Positions 12,508 to 22,139 of a stretch of DNA of 26,120 nucleotides are shown in pieces (position 1 is the first letter of the stretch; each line of letters begins with the position of its first letter). The translations under genes and the position numbers were made by a program. The stretch covers positions 1 to 26,120 of the forward strand of contig JAFGIE010000132.1 of assembly GCA_016929775.1 (NCBI GenBank), in the 5' to 3' direction. This DNA comes from Anaerolineae bacterium (GTDB lineage: Bacteria > Chloroflexota > Anaerolineae > JAFGEY01). A model generated the notes under the pieces. The model had not been told where the DNA came from, searched no databases, and saw only the letters and a program-made list of their open reading frames with translations.

Positions 12508-15500
12508 CTATCCCATCCGAACGCGGATGGCGTGTTCTCGACCGTCATCGCACAGCGGAATGGTGAGATCCGGCGCCTCAGCGCCATCCAGCGTCATCTC
12601 TTGCACGCCTTGCTCGACCGCCTCAGGGTTTTCGACCGTGATCCGATAGCGGGCGTCTCCAAACCGGTAGGTCACGGAGAAGCGATCCCAATCGCGCGGC
12701 ACGCGCGGAGCGACCGTGAACGACTTGCCCTTGCGCTGCAGACCAAGGATCCCAGCTACGCCCAACCGGTACATCCATCCAGCTGACCCGGTGTACCAGG
12801 TCCAACCCCCTCTTCCGACGTGTGGTGGAACGCTGTACACGTCCGCTGCGACAACGTATGGTTCCACACGGTAGCGCTGCGCACCTGTTTGGTCGCTGTG
12901 ACGGATGGGGTTGAGCAAGTCGAACAACGCCTGCGCCTGCGTTCCCAGTCCCAGCTCGGCAAAGGCCCACGCCGCCCAGAGTGCAGCGTGCGTGTACTGC
13001 CCTCCGTTCTCCCGGATCCCGGGTGGGTAGCCCTTGATGTAGCCCGGATCGTGCGGCGTGGCGTCGAAGGGTGGTGTGAGGACGAACACCAGCCGGTCAT
13101 CGGCGCGGACGAGGCGCTCCTGAACGGCGTCCATCGCCGCTGCCGCACGCGCCACACTCGCTGCGCCGGAAAGCACGGCCCAAGACTGGGCGATCGAGTC
13201 GATCTGGCACTCCTCGTTCTGCGCCGAGCCGAGCGGCGTGCCATTGTCATAGTACGCACGCAGGTACCACTCGCCGTCCCAAGCGTGCTCCTCCAGCGCG
13301 ACACGCAGCTCTTTGGCGCGCTGGCGGTAGGCGTCGGCTGCCCGATCGTCCCCCACCTGCTCGCAGATCGGGGCAAAGCGGGAAAGGATCGCATACAGGA
13401 ACCAGCCGAGCCACACGCTTTCTCCCTGCCCCTCGATCCCGACCCGGTTCATCCCGTCATTCCAGTCTCCGCCGCCGATGAGAGGCAGACCATGTCGTCC
13501 TAGAGTGATCCCACGCTCCAGGGCGCGCCGGCAGTGCTCGTAGAGCGTGCCTGCGTCGCCGGTGGGCGCATAGTGACCGTAGCGTTCCTGCTCCTCCGGC
13601 TGGAGCGGGTCGCCCTCCAGGAAGGGAAGCTCCTGCTCCAAGATAGTGCGGTCGCCCGTGGTCTCTACATAGTGCGCGACGACGTAGGGCAGCCAAAGCA
13701 GATCGTCCGAGATCCGCGTCCGGACACCGCGCCCCGAAGGGGGATGCCACCAGTGGAGCACGTCGCCCGCTGCGAACTGGTGCCGTGCGGCGCGCAGGAT
13801 GTGCTCCCGCGCCAGGGCAGGCGCAGCGTACGTGACCGCCATGACGTCCTGCAGTTGGTCGCGGAATCCGAACGCACCGCTCGATTGGTAGAGGGCAGAA
13901 CGACCCCACAAGCGGCAGGCGATCGTCTGGTACAGCAACCAGCGGTTGAGCAGCAGATCCATCGCCGCGTCGGGGGTGTGCACCGTCACGGCGCCGAGAA
14001 GGTCGTCCCAGAAGCGGCGCACATCTTCCCACGCTCCCTCGACGGTCTCTGTCTCTCGGTAGCGCTCGGCCAAGTGCAGGGCGGCATGGCGATCTGCCCC
14101 TTGACCGAGGAGAAAATGGACTTCGCGGCTCTCGCCGGGGGCGAGTTCGAGGTGCACCTGCACCACCGCGCACGGGTCACGCCCAGCCTCCACGGCGCCG
14201 GAGAGGCCGATGCGCCTGAGCGCAGCCGGGTCCCCCAGATCGCCCAGCTTGCCCAGGAACTCGGTGCGGTCCGCCGACAGACCGTGCAGCGGTTCGCTGG
14301 CAGACACAAAGGCGACACGCCCGCCGAATTCGACGTTGTACGGGTTGCGGGCCAACAGGGCCTGTGTCTCTGGATCGAACTCGGGGATCACGTACTGCTG
14401 GGTGACGTCGCGCGTCGTACCCAGCACCCACTCGGCATAGTACGTCGCCGTCACCCGGCGCGTGCGCGCCCAGGTATTCTCCACGCGCAGTCGCAGGATC
14501 TTGATCGGCGCGTCCCGGACAGCGAACACGCGCAGGCGTTGCTTCAGACCGTGACTGTGGTGCTCGAATACCGTATAGCCGGCGCCATGCCGGACCAAGT
14601 AGGGCGATTGGACACGCACCGGCAGGGGCGTCGGGGTCCATACTTGCCCGGTCTCTTCGTCGCGCAGGTAGAGCGCCTCGGCTGGACGGTCTCCAACCGG
14701 GTCGTTGCGCCACGGTGTCAGCCTGTTCTCCCCGCTGTTTCCCGCCCACGTGCAGCCCAACCCGGACTCGGAGACCAGGAAGCCGAAATCGGGATTGGCG
14801 ACGACATTGGCCCACGGCGCCGGCGTCCACTTGCCGGGAGGGAGGTCGATCACGTACTCGCGCCCATCTGGCGTGAATCCACCATAGCCATTGTCAAAGC
14901 GCAGATCGGTAGGCCGTTCCAGCAGGGGCGTCGGCGCGATCTCTTTGGCGTCGAGCAAGAGCGGCACAAAGTCGGGCAGCCAGACGGGGGTCTCGCGCAG
15001 GGAGACGAGCTGATCTGCCAGCGACCCGCTCGCGCCATCCAGCACTGCGCGCGCAGCCGTGAGCAGCAAGACGCGGTCTTGCTCGGGGATGTGATCCGCG
15101 CGCAGCACAAAGATCCCGCCCCGCTGGTTCAGCCGGGCATCGGCGGCGAGGCGTGCGATCAAGCGGTGCAGGCTGCCCTGGAGCGCCTGTTCATAGCCCG
15201 TCTCTCTCTCGTTCAAGAGCACGAGATCGACCATGATCTGGCGATCGCGCCAGTAGGCGTGTGCCTGAACGGCGCTTGCCACCAGGTCGGTTTCATCCTC
15301 TGTACGCACCCGGACCAACAGGATCGGGTAGTCGCCCGAGATCCCGTACGCCCACAGCCCCGGCTGACCGCGGCAGTTGTGCGCCAGGAGATCGGCCTCG
15401 GGACGCAGCCCGGGGTGTGGATAGGCAAGCGTGGAGAACAGCTCTGTGAACTGCTCCACGTCGTCCACGTCGAGGTCCAGCTCGTCCAATGCGAGCGCGC

Positions 15501-18500
15501 TCTGTGAATGTGCCTGCCCAAAGGCCCGCGTGACGACCTCCCATCGCCGGTAGCGTGTGGCTAGGGCAAGCGCCTCCTGGCGGGATTGCGCCGCCAACGT
15601 CACGTAGGCAAGCTCGGCGATCGCGTACGGCGCAAGCTCCACCTCGTGCCGCAGGGACATGATCGGGTCCAGCGTCGCGCCGGTCGTCATGGACGGCAGG
15701 CCCTTGCCCTCGACCATGGCGCGGGGCGCGCGCACCGTGCGTCCACGCCCCACGAACTGCCGGCGATCGGTCTCGTATGTCGCGCTGCGGGGCGAGCCAT
15801 CGCGCGTGGTCACCAGGTGAGCCATGTACCGGGGCGCTTCGTCCCCGGAGCGCCGGCGCCGAGAGAAGAGCAGCGTACTGAGCTCTGGTAAGTACGCGCT
15901 CTCGATGAAGAGCTTGTTGAACGCGGGATGCCTTCGATCGATCGCTTGCGGCGCAAGCACGACCTCGCCATAGCTGGTCACTGCCAGCTGGCGCGTTCGG
16001 TCGCTGTGATTGGTGAGCGTGATGCGCCGGATCTCTAGGTTGTCGACGGGCGGCACCGTGACCTCCATGCGCAGTGAGATGCCGTGGTCTCGGCGGCGGT
16101 ACTCGGCCCTGCTCGGATCGAACCAGACCTCGTGCCGATCCGGCGCAACGGCAGTTGGCTGGTAGGCTGCCGACCATAGGGCGCCGCTTTCCCTATCCTG
16201 GACATAGATCCAAGTTCCCCACGCATCGCGCGTGGTGTCAGCGCGCCAGCGCGTGAGGGCAAACACGCCCTCCCCTGCCCCGTCCCCCTCTTCGCTCAAG
16301 ATGCATTGGCTGTAACCGCCGCCTGCGCCCGTGATGAGCGTGGTGTATGCGCCGTTCGAGAGCACGTGTGCCTGCGGCGCCACGGCGTCCGCGCTCGCAC
16401 GCCACGGGGCCAGCGATGCCGCCGGTTCGGCACGGCGCGGCGCCGGAGGTTCGTCCTCTGCCAGCTCCTCCAGCGGCGCATCCGCCTGCGCCTGCTCGTG
16501 GAGCAGGAGCGCCACGCTCTGGATGCGCGGATCCCGGTGAAAGCGCTGGACCATGAGCTTGCCGGTCAACGCGTTGACCAGGGCGAGCATGATCATGCCC
16601 TGATGGTGCGCCATGTAGGAACGGATCAGGGCCGATCGCTTGCCCAAAGGCAGGCGAGACCGCGTATAGTCGACCGCCTCGAAGAACCCGTAGCGACCGA
16701 GCATGCCCATATCCGCCAATCGCCGGACATTGCGCAGCACGGCTTGCGGGCGATAGGGCAACGCCAGCAGCGATGCATAGGGCGTCACCACCAGGTCCTG
16801 CCCCAATCCTCGCTTCAGCCCCAGTCCAGGCACCCCAAATGCCCGGTACTGGTAGTCGCGGTTGGCGCCAAACTGGTAAAAGGCCGATTCGGAGATGCCC
16901 CACGCGACTCCCCGGCTCCGCGCGTACTGGATCTGCCGGTCCACCACGGCGCGACAGCTCTGATCGAGCAGCGTACCGCGATGACTCTCGACGAGCAGCG
17001 TGGGCATCAGGTACTCGAACATCGTCCCGCTCCACGAGAGCAGGGCGCGCGTACCGGCGACCTGCGCCAGCGGACGTGAGATGTGGAGCCAGTGACGCTG
17101 CGGGACGTCCCCTTTGGCGATCGCCACCAGGCTTGCGATCCGCGCTTCGGAAGCCAGCAGGTCGTAGTAGCTGTTGTCGGCACGCTCAGCCATCACGTTG
17201 TAGCCGACCCGGAACACCATGCGCTGCGGGTCGAACAGGAACCCCAAGTCCATCTGCTCGACGTAGGCGCCTGCGCGGGCGCCAAGGTCGCGGTAGGCGG
17301 CGATCAGGTCAGAGGCTGCGCGTCGAGCCTCCTCGAGCTGCGCCACGAGATCGTCGCACCACGCCAGGGCGTCCTCTGCCCGCTCGCCCTCCGCCTCGTG
17401 CGCGCCCTCCTGGTTGAGCAGCGCTCGGAGGCGATCGACCTGGGCGTGCGCGGCGTCGCAGATCGCGGGCATGTCTGCCACGCTGGGCAACGTACGGAGC
17501 GAGCGTGCGAGTTCTTGCCACGCCTCCGCCGTCTCCTCCGCGAGGGTGGGCTCGGCAAAGAGTGCGGGCGGCTTCTGAAGCATCGCCCACCATGGCAGGA
17601 ACGTGTCCAGCTCTCGCCTCATCCACGACAAGTGATAGGATGCACGCTCGCTCCACGTGCGAAGGTCGCCGAGGGCGTCCGTGCTCACTGCACCCCGATG
17701 CCGCTGGACGAGATGGGCGACCTGGGCGTCCACCTCTGCCCAACCTTTGTCCTGCAGGTCGATCAGCAGCGCGCCCCACTTTTGGAGGTCGTCCGGCGCC
17801 TCGCGCAAGAACGCCCGCGCCCGGCCCAAGATCGCGCGCAAAGACGCCACCACGCCGCCCGCCGCATCGATCTGGAGCGCGTGGACGGCTTGCTCGAACA
17901 GGACACAGGTATCCAGGAAGCCCCGCCACGCCTGCCGGCGCACGACAGGGGCGTCCGGCAGGCTGTCACAGGCCTGGCTGAGCGCGATCAGCGCGCCCGC
18001 CAGGTTGCCGCTGTCAACGGTCGACACGTAGCGTGGCGTCAGCGGCTCGAGCGACCGTGTGTCATACCAGTTCAACAAGTGACCACGGTGGCGCTCCAAT
18101 GCCTGCATCCCGGTAAAGGTGTCACGCAGCCGGATGGACAGTTCAAGTGCGCCGACATATCCCATGTCGTATGCGCCGAGGGTCGATAGCAGGAACAGGC
18201 CGATGTTCGTAGGCGATGTGCGGTGTGCAACCGCACCCAGCGGGTCCTCCTGGTAGTGGTCCGGGGGCAGCCAGTGGTCGCCTGGGCCGACAAACCGCTC
18301 ATAGTAGAGCCAGGTCCGCCGTGCCAGGCGCCGCAGACGCCGCCGCGCCGCCTGATCCAGATCTGGTTCCTCGGCGGTCGCTGGCTTGCTGATCCAGTGC
18401 GCGATCTGCGGAGAGACAAACCAGGCCAACAGCAGTGGCGCGGCGACCGGCAGCGCCGCCGGAGCGACGAGGCCTGCCAGCACGGCGACGGTCAAGGCGA

Positions 18501-21156
18501 GAGCCGGCGCGCCCCCCATGCGGACCCACGTCACGCCTACGTGCAAGTGCCGCCCAAAGAGCCGCAGCGTGTGCGCAGCCGTCGTCCACTGGAGGAGATG
18601 GCGACGCGTGACCCATATGCGGACCAGCGTGCTGCCGATGGCATCGAGTGCAATGATCGCCCGGTAGGGAACGAACACCAGCCCAAGCAGCCAGCGCAGG
18701 GCATCGTTCCGCAGGCGCGCGAGGTCTTGCCCGAGCGCCGCTGGTCTCGATAGGCTCGAGAGCAAGCCGGTCAACACCGGCATGGCGGACGTCAAGGCGC
18801 CCACTAGGGTCCACACAATGGGCGCGCCGGGCCACCACAGCCAGCCGAGAAGCCAGAGCGCCACCTGCGCCGGCACGACGAGGCTCCGCCGCAGATTGTC
18901 CAGGATCTTCCACCGATCCAGGGCCGTGAGCGGATTCCGATCCCAGCCTGCTGTGTGGCGAGGGACGCGGGGCAGCAGCCAGGGGAGCAATTGCCAGTCG
19001 CCCCTGATCCAGCGGTGGAGCCGGTGCGCGTAAGCCGGGTAGTGAGGGGGATAGTCCTCATAGAGGACAACGTCCGTCACCAGCCCTGCGCGACCGTGTA
19101 CGCCCTCAAAGAGGTCGTGGCTGAGCAGGCTGTTGTCGGGCACGCGATCGCGGAGGCTGCGCTCGAACGCAGCGACGTCATAGATCCCTTTGCCCACATA
19201 GATCCCCTCGCCAAAGAGGTCCTGATAGACGTCGGATACGGCGCGCGAGTAGAGATCCACGCCTCGATCGCCAGAGAAGACGCGGGCAAAGAGGGACTGG
19301 TTCGCGCTGGTTGGCTGGATCTCGGTCCTGGGCTGCAGCACGGTGTACCCCGCCACGACCCTGCCCGTCGCGGCGTCAAACTGCGGACGGTTCAGCGGGT
19401 GCGCCAGCGTTCCGACGAGGCGCCGCGCGCTGTCGCGCGGCAGGAGCGTGTCTGCGTCGAGCGTGATGACGAACCTGGTCCCGTGCAGACGCTGCATGTC
19501 GCCCACCGTCGTGACATAGGATGTCTCACCGCTCCCGGCGAGCAAGCGGTTGAACTCGGCAAGCTTGCCCCGCTTGCGCTCCCACCCCATCCACTGCTCC
19601 TCGCTGGCGTTCCAACGCCGCTCCCGGTGAAAGAGGTAAAACGGACCAACCCCATCCCGGCGGTGCGCGCGGTTCAGCTCTTCGATCCCCGCCGCGGCGT
19701 GGTCCACCAATGCGCCGTCCCCGGGCATGTCCCGATGCGGCGCATCTGCCCAGTCCGTCAGCAGCGCAAAGCCGAGGTTGGGGTCGGGGTTGCTCAGGTA
19801 GTGCAGCTCTAGCTGGCGCAGCAGGGCGTCCACTTCCCCCCGGTCAGTGAGCATGGCGGGCACCACGACGATCGTGCGATACGGGTCAGGGATGCCCTCT
19901 TGCAGATCCAGCTTGGGCAGCTTGTGGGAGGGAACGACGCGCGTCACGAGCCAGTTGACGAGGTCGACGGCGACCGCACTGGCAGGGATGAGGCCGATCA
20001 AGCCGATCGCGGCGAGGTGCAGGGCAGTGGCGCCGGCGTGGTACGCAATGCCGATCAGCGCCCCCAGCGCTGCGCCCGTGAGCAGCGCGATGCCGCCCAG
20101 GTAGAGCAAGAGGGCATGGCGCGCGAACCAGCGGCGCAGGCCCTTGCGGAAGGAGGGACGGTAGCCCAGCAAGGCCTCGAGCTCGGCGCGCCCACCGTCC
20201 AGGAGATAGTAGCCGACGTGCGACCTGCGCCGGATCGCCGTCTGCACGTCGGGCGCGGGGGGCGCATCTGAACCGCTTGCCTGCGCTCCGGATCGGCGTG
20301 CGAGGTGAACGACTTGGCGCGCGACCTCTGGCTCGGAGCGTCCACTTTCCGACGCGAGCTCTTCGACTACCTTGCGGTAGCGGTCACGCGTGTCAAAGTC
20401 CATGCCCGCGTACGCACCGACCGGGTCGTTGCGCAGCGCTTGCTCCACGAGACTCAAGCGCTCAAAGAGCGACTTCCAGTCCAGGTTGAGGAAGCGATGC
20501 AGGGTTGGGATGGCGTGAGCGACCACCTGTCCGGCGGGGATGCCCTGTGACGGCGGCTCACACGGGAACAATGCCCTTCGTTCGCGCTTCTCCCCGAGGT
20601 CCGTCAGCTCGAGCAGGGCGGCGGTGAGGTTCTCGAGGATCACCAGTCGCAGCATCGTGGGCAATGCCCACAGCTCGCCCATGGTCAGGTGCGCTTCGCA
20701 CTGGTAGGCGTGGACGAACGCTTCGACCTGTGCCTCGTCGGGACGGCTCTGGGACTGGCGGACGATCTCGCGTGTCAGCGCATAGATACGCGGGCACCCC
20801 GCCAGGCTACCGCCCGCCAGGGCAGGCAGCTCCCGATAGTAGGCTGCGGGCATGTCCTCCCGAACCTGGCGTACGGACTGCCGCACTATGTAATAGTTGT
20901 CCAGCACCCACTCGCCGGCTTGCGAGAGCGTGTGTGCGCGCTCCGACCGGCGCACATAGTAGGCGTACGCCTGCTCGAGGATCGCCCCCTGCCTGTCCAG
21001 GTAGCGCAAGAGCGGGACGCGCCCGGCGCGCTGCCGCGAGACGGTGTGCGCACGGGCCATGTGGCGGGCGCTTTCGGCGAGAGGGCGCTCTCCAGGTGGG
21101 CGTTCTGACTGCGCGTCTGGGGGGGCGGCGTCTGTACGGTGTGGGTGAGCCGTCAT
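12508..21156 (-). CDS. Cyclic beta-1,2-glucan synthase (NdvB/ChvB-type)
   Basis: This giant membrane enzyme polymerises glucose from UDP-glucose into beta-1,2-glucan, cyclises it and trims its length by phosphorolysis. The protein has 2882 aa; Brucella/Agrobacterium homologues have about 2830-2870, so it looks complete. Two helices lie at about 349-410. The GT84 transferase follows, with TLDADTLLPRD (Asp567, Asp569) and RWIRGDW near 715. Further helices lie at about 755-800, 820-850 and 880-918. A glycoamylase-like cyclisation domain starts with DSGNLAGALIALS near 1046 and includes EYLMPTLLVESHRG near 1382. Two GH94-type beta-sandwich regions begin near 1605 and 2120, and the GH94 phosphorylase core carries GGDWNDGMNRVG (Asp2564-Asp2567) and GGWTWYTGSAGWMYR near 2786. 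It starts 3 bases after the stress-protein gene, so expression is coupled. No export gene is visible. Confidence 0.95.
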   Translation of the reverse strand: MTAHPHRTDAAPPDAQSERPPGERPLAESARHMARAHTVSRQRAGRVPLLRYLDRQGAILEQAYAYYVRRSERAHTLSQAGEWVLDNYYIVRQSVRQVREDMPAAYYRELPALAGGSLAGCPRIYALTREIVRQSQSRPDEAQVEAFVHAYQCEAHLTMGELWALPTMLRLVILENLTAALLELTDLGEKRERRALFPCEPPSQGIPAGQVVAHAIPTLHRFLNLDWKSLFERLSLVEQALRNDPVGAYAGMDFDTRDRYRKVVEELASESGRSEPEVARQVVHLARRSGAQASGSDAPPAPDVQTAIRRRSHVGYYLLDGGRAELEALLGYRPSFRKGLRRWFARHALLLYLGGIALLTGAALGALIGIAYHAGATALHLAAIGLIGLIPASAVAVDLVNWLVTRVVPSHKLPKLDLQEGIPDPYRTIVVVPAMLTDRGEVDALLRQLELHYLSNPDPNLGFALLTDWADAPHRDMPGDGALVDHAAAGIEELNRAHRRDGVGPFYLFHRERRWNASEEQWMGWERKRGKLAEFNRLLAGSGETSYVTTVGDMQRLHGTRFVITLDADTLLPRDSARRLVGTLAHPLNRPQFDAATGRVVAGYTVLQPRTEIQPTSANQSLFARVFSGDRGVDLYSRAVSDVYQDLFGEGIYVGKGIYDVAAFERSLRDRVPDNSLLSHDLFEGVHGRAGLVTDVVLYEDYPPHYPAYAHRLHRWIRGDWQLLPWLLPRVPRHTAGWDRNPLTALDRWKILDNLRRSLVVPAQVALWLLGWLWWPGAPIVWTLVGALTSAMPVLTGLLSSLSRPAALGQDLARLRNDALRWLLGLVFVPYRAIIALDAIGSTLVRIWVTRRHLLQWTTAAHTLRLFGRHLHVGVTWVRMGGAPALALTVAVLAGLVAPAALPVAAPLLLAWFVSPQIAHWISKPATAEEPDLDQAARRRLRRLARRTWLYYERFVGPGDHWLPPDHYQEDPLGAVAHRTSPTNIGLFLLSTLGAYDMGYVGALELSIRLRDTFTGMQALERHRGHLLNWYDTRSLEPLTPRYVSTVDSGNLAGALIALSQACDSLPDAPVVRRQAWRGFLDTCVLFEQAVHALQIDAAGGVVASLRAILGRARAFLREAPDDLQKWGALLIDLQDKGWAEVDAQVAHLVQRHRGAVSTDALGDLRTWSERASYHLSWMRRELDTFLPWWAMLQKPPALFAEPTLAEETAEAWQELARSLRTLPSVADMPAICDAAHAQVDRLRALLNQEGAHEAEGERAEDALAWCDDLVAQLEEARRAASDLIAAYRDLGARAGAYVEQMDLGFLFDPQRMVFRVGYNVMAERADNSYYDLLASEARIASLVAIAKGDVPQRHWLHISRPLAQVAGTRALLSWSGTMFEYLMPTLLVESHRGTLLDQSCRAVVDRQIQYARSRGVAWGISESAFYQFGANRDYQYRAFGVPGLGLKRGLGQDLVVTPYASLLALPYRPQAVLRNVRRLADMGMLGRYGFFEAVDYTRSRLPLGKRSALIRSYMAHHQGMIMLALVNALTGKLMVQRFHRDPRIQSVALLLHEQAQADAPLEELAEDEPPAPRRAEPAASLAPWRASADAVAPQAHVLSNGAYTTLITGAGGGYSQCILSEEGDGAGEGVFALTRWRADTTRDAWGTWIYVQDRESGALWSAAYQPTAVAPDRHEVWFDPSRAEYRRRDHGISLRMEVTVPPVDNLEIRRITLTNHSDRTRQLAVTSYGEVVLAPQAIDRRHPAFNKLFIESAYLPELSTLLFSRRRRSGDEAPRYMAHLVTTRDGSPRSATYETDRRQFVGRGRTVRAPRAMVEGKGLPSMTTGATLDPIMSLRHEVELAPYAIAELAYVTLAAQSRQEALALATRYRRWEVVTRAFGQAHSQSALALDELDLDVDDVEQFTELFSTLAYPHPGLRPEADLLAHNCRGQPGLWAYGISGDYPILLVRVRTEDETDLVASAVQAHAYWRDRQIMVDLVLLNERETGYEQALQGSLHRLIARLAADARLNQRGGIFVLRADHIPEQDRVLLLTAARAVLDGASGSLADQLVSLRETPVWLPDFVPLLLDAKEIAPTPLLERPTDLRFDNGYGGFTPDGREYVIDLPPGKWTPAPWANVVANPDFGFLVSESGLGCTWAGNSGENRLTPWRNDPVGDRPAEALYLRDEETGQVWTPTPLPVRVQSPYLVRHGAGYTVFEHHSHGLKQRLRVFAVRDAPIKILRLRVENTWARTRRVTATYYAEWVLGTTRDVTQQYVIPEFDPETQALLARNPYNVEFGGRVAFVSASEPLHGLSADRTEFLGKLGDLGDPAALRRIGLSGAVEAGRDPCAVVQVHLELAPGESREVHFLLGQGADRHAALHLAERYRETETVEGAWEDVRRFWDDLLGAVTVHTPDAAMDLLLNRWLLYQTIACRLWGRSALYQSSGAFGFRDQLQDVMAVTYAAPALAREHILRAARHQFAAGDVLHWWHPPSGRGVRTRISDDLLWLPYVVAHYVETTGDRTILEQELPFLEGDPLQPEEQERYGHYAPTGDAGTLYEHCRRALERGITLGRHGLPLIGGGDWNDGMNRVGIEGQGESVWLGWFLYAILSRFAPICEQVGDDRAADAYRQRAKELRVALEEHAWDGEWYLRAYYDNGTPLGSAQNEECQIDSIAQSWAVLSGAASVARAAAAMDAVQERLVRADDRLVFVLTPPFDATPHDPGYIKGYPPGIRENGGQYTHAALWAAWAFAELGLGTQAQALFDLLNPIRHSDQTGAQRYRVEPYVVAADVYSVPPHVGRGGWTWYTGSAGWMYRLGVAGILGLQRKGKSFTVAPRVPRDWDRFSVTYRFGDARYRITVENPEAVEQGVQEMTLDGAEAPDLTIPLCDDGREHAIRVRMG

Positions 21157-21159
21157 GGA

Positions 21160-22116
21160 TTAGTGTCCTCTATGCTCCTTTGCAGCGAGTTCCGCGCGTG
21201 AGGGCTGTACGTCGTCGGGCAACAAGTCCTGGACGATCAGCAGCGGCGTGCTGCCATAGGCGATCAAGCTCGTCGCCACGCTGCCATAGGACCAGCGCGG
21301 CGCGCCCGAGTAACCGTGTGCGCTCAACACGACCAGGTCTGCCTGCTGGCTGTCGACCAGCTCGTGCAAGGCAACGGCTACATCCTCGCTCACCAGCACG
21401 CGGGCATCCGCCTCCACGGGCAGCTGGCGTTTGAGCTCCTCCAGGTAAGCAGACGCCTCCTCCTGGTTGCGCGCCACCAAGCGGTCTGCCAGTGCGATGT
21501 CTTCTTCTGTCGGGGAGGTACGGCGTGGCATCTCTGGCCTCCGCACGACGTGCGCGAGCAAGAGTGCGCCGTCGTGGCTGCGTCCGAGCGCTGCCGCGAT
21601 CGGGACCACACACTCTGCGCGCTGCGACCCATCCAGCGGGACCAGAAGGCGCCGGTAGGATACCCTGTCGGCGCGAGGCGCCGCGGGCACGTACGCGCGC
21701 ACGATCAGGATCGAGCGATACGCGCGCAGGATGATCTTTTGCACGATGCTGCTGACATTCCATCCGCTCAGGCCACTCATGCCGTGGCTGCTGAGCACGA
21801 TCAGGTCGACGTCGTGCTGCGCTGCGTACTCGATCACGCGCTCTGCCGCTGCGCCATGGAGCACGACGTGCTCGGCATCGATACCCACCTCACCCAGCCA
21901 CCCCGCAACATCCTCCAGATAGGAGGCAGACTGCGCCTCGGCGATGTGCCAGTCGACCGGATCGACGATCGGCGCCCCTTGTGCACCACTGGCGTCGTTC
22001 AGGACGTGCAGCAGCGTCACGTGCGACGCAAAGGCCTTGGCGAACGCTGCGATGTGCGGCAGCACGCACTCGGCGAGCGTGGATCTGTCGAGTGGGACGA
22101 GGATGTGTTCGAACAT
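21160..22116 (-). CDS. Tandem universal stress protein (two UspA domains)
   Basis: Usp proteins bind ATP or act as signalling or stress adaptors in the cytosol. The protein has 318 aa from the ATG at 22116 (GGAGG 6 bases upstream). Domain 1 is about 1-143 (FEHILVPLDRSTLAECVLPH; LIVLSSHGMSGLSGW) and domain 2 about 157-300 (YRRLLVPLDGSQRAECVVP; LVVLSAHGYSGAPRWSYGSV). Domain 2 keeps the glycine-rich G-x2-G...GS loop typical of ATP-binding members, whereas domain 1 has NVSS where the final Gly-Ser should be, so only one ATP site may work. The gene lies 23 bases after the lipoprotein gene and 3 bases before the glucan synthase gene. This tight order suggests (inference) stress-linked control of glucan synthesis. 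Confidence 0.93.
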   Translation of the reverse strand: MFEHILVPLDRSTLAECVLPHIAAFAKAFASHVTLLHVLNDASGAQGAPIVDPVDWHIAEAQSASYLEDVAGWLGEVGIDAEHVVLHGAAAERVIEYAAQHDVDLIVLSSHGMSGLSGWNVSSIVQKIILRAYRSILIVRAYVPAAPRADRVSYRRLLVPLDGSQRAECVVPIAAALGRSHDGALLLAHVVRRPEMPRRTSPTEEDIALADRLVARNQEEASAYLEELKRQLPVEADARVLVSEDVAVALHELVDSQQADLVVLSAHGYSGAPRWSYGSVATSLIAYGSTPLLIVQDLLPDDVQPSRAELAAKEHRGH

Positions 22117-22139
22117 GCGTCCTCCCTGACTGTGTGGGC

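Noticed and set aside
13534..15507. Long forward open frame opposite the glucan synthase gene
   Set aside because: The reverse strand encodes conserved GH94 motifs in this interval, and the forward translation has no recognisable motif or ribosome binding site.
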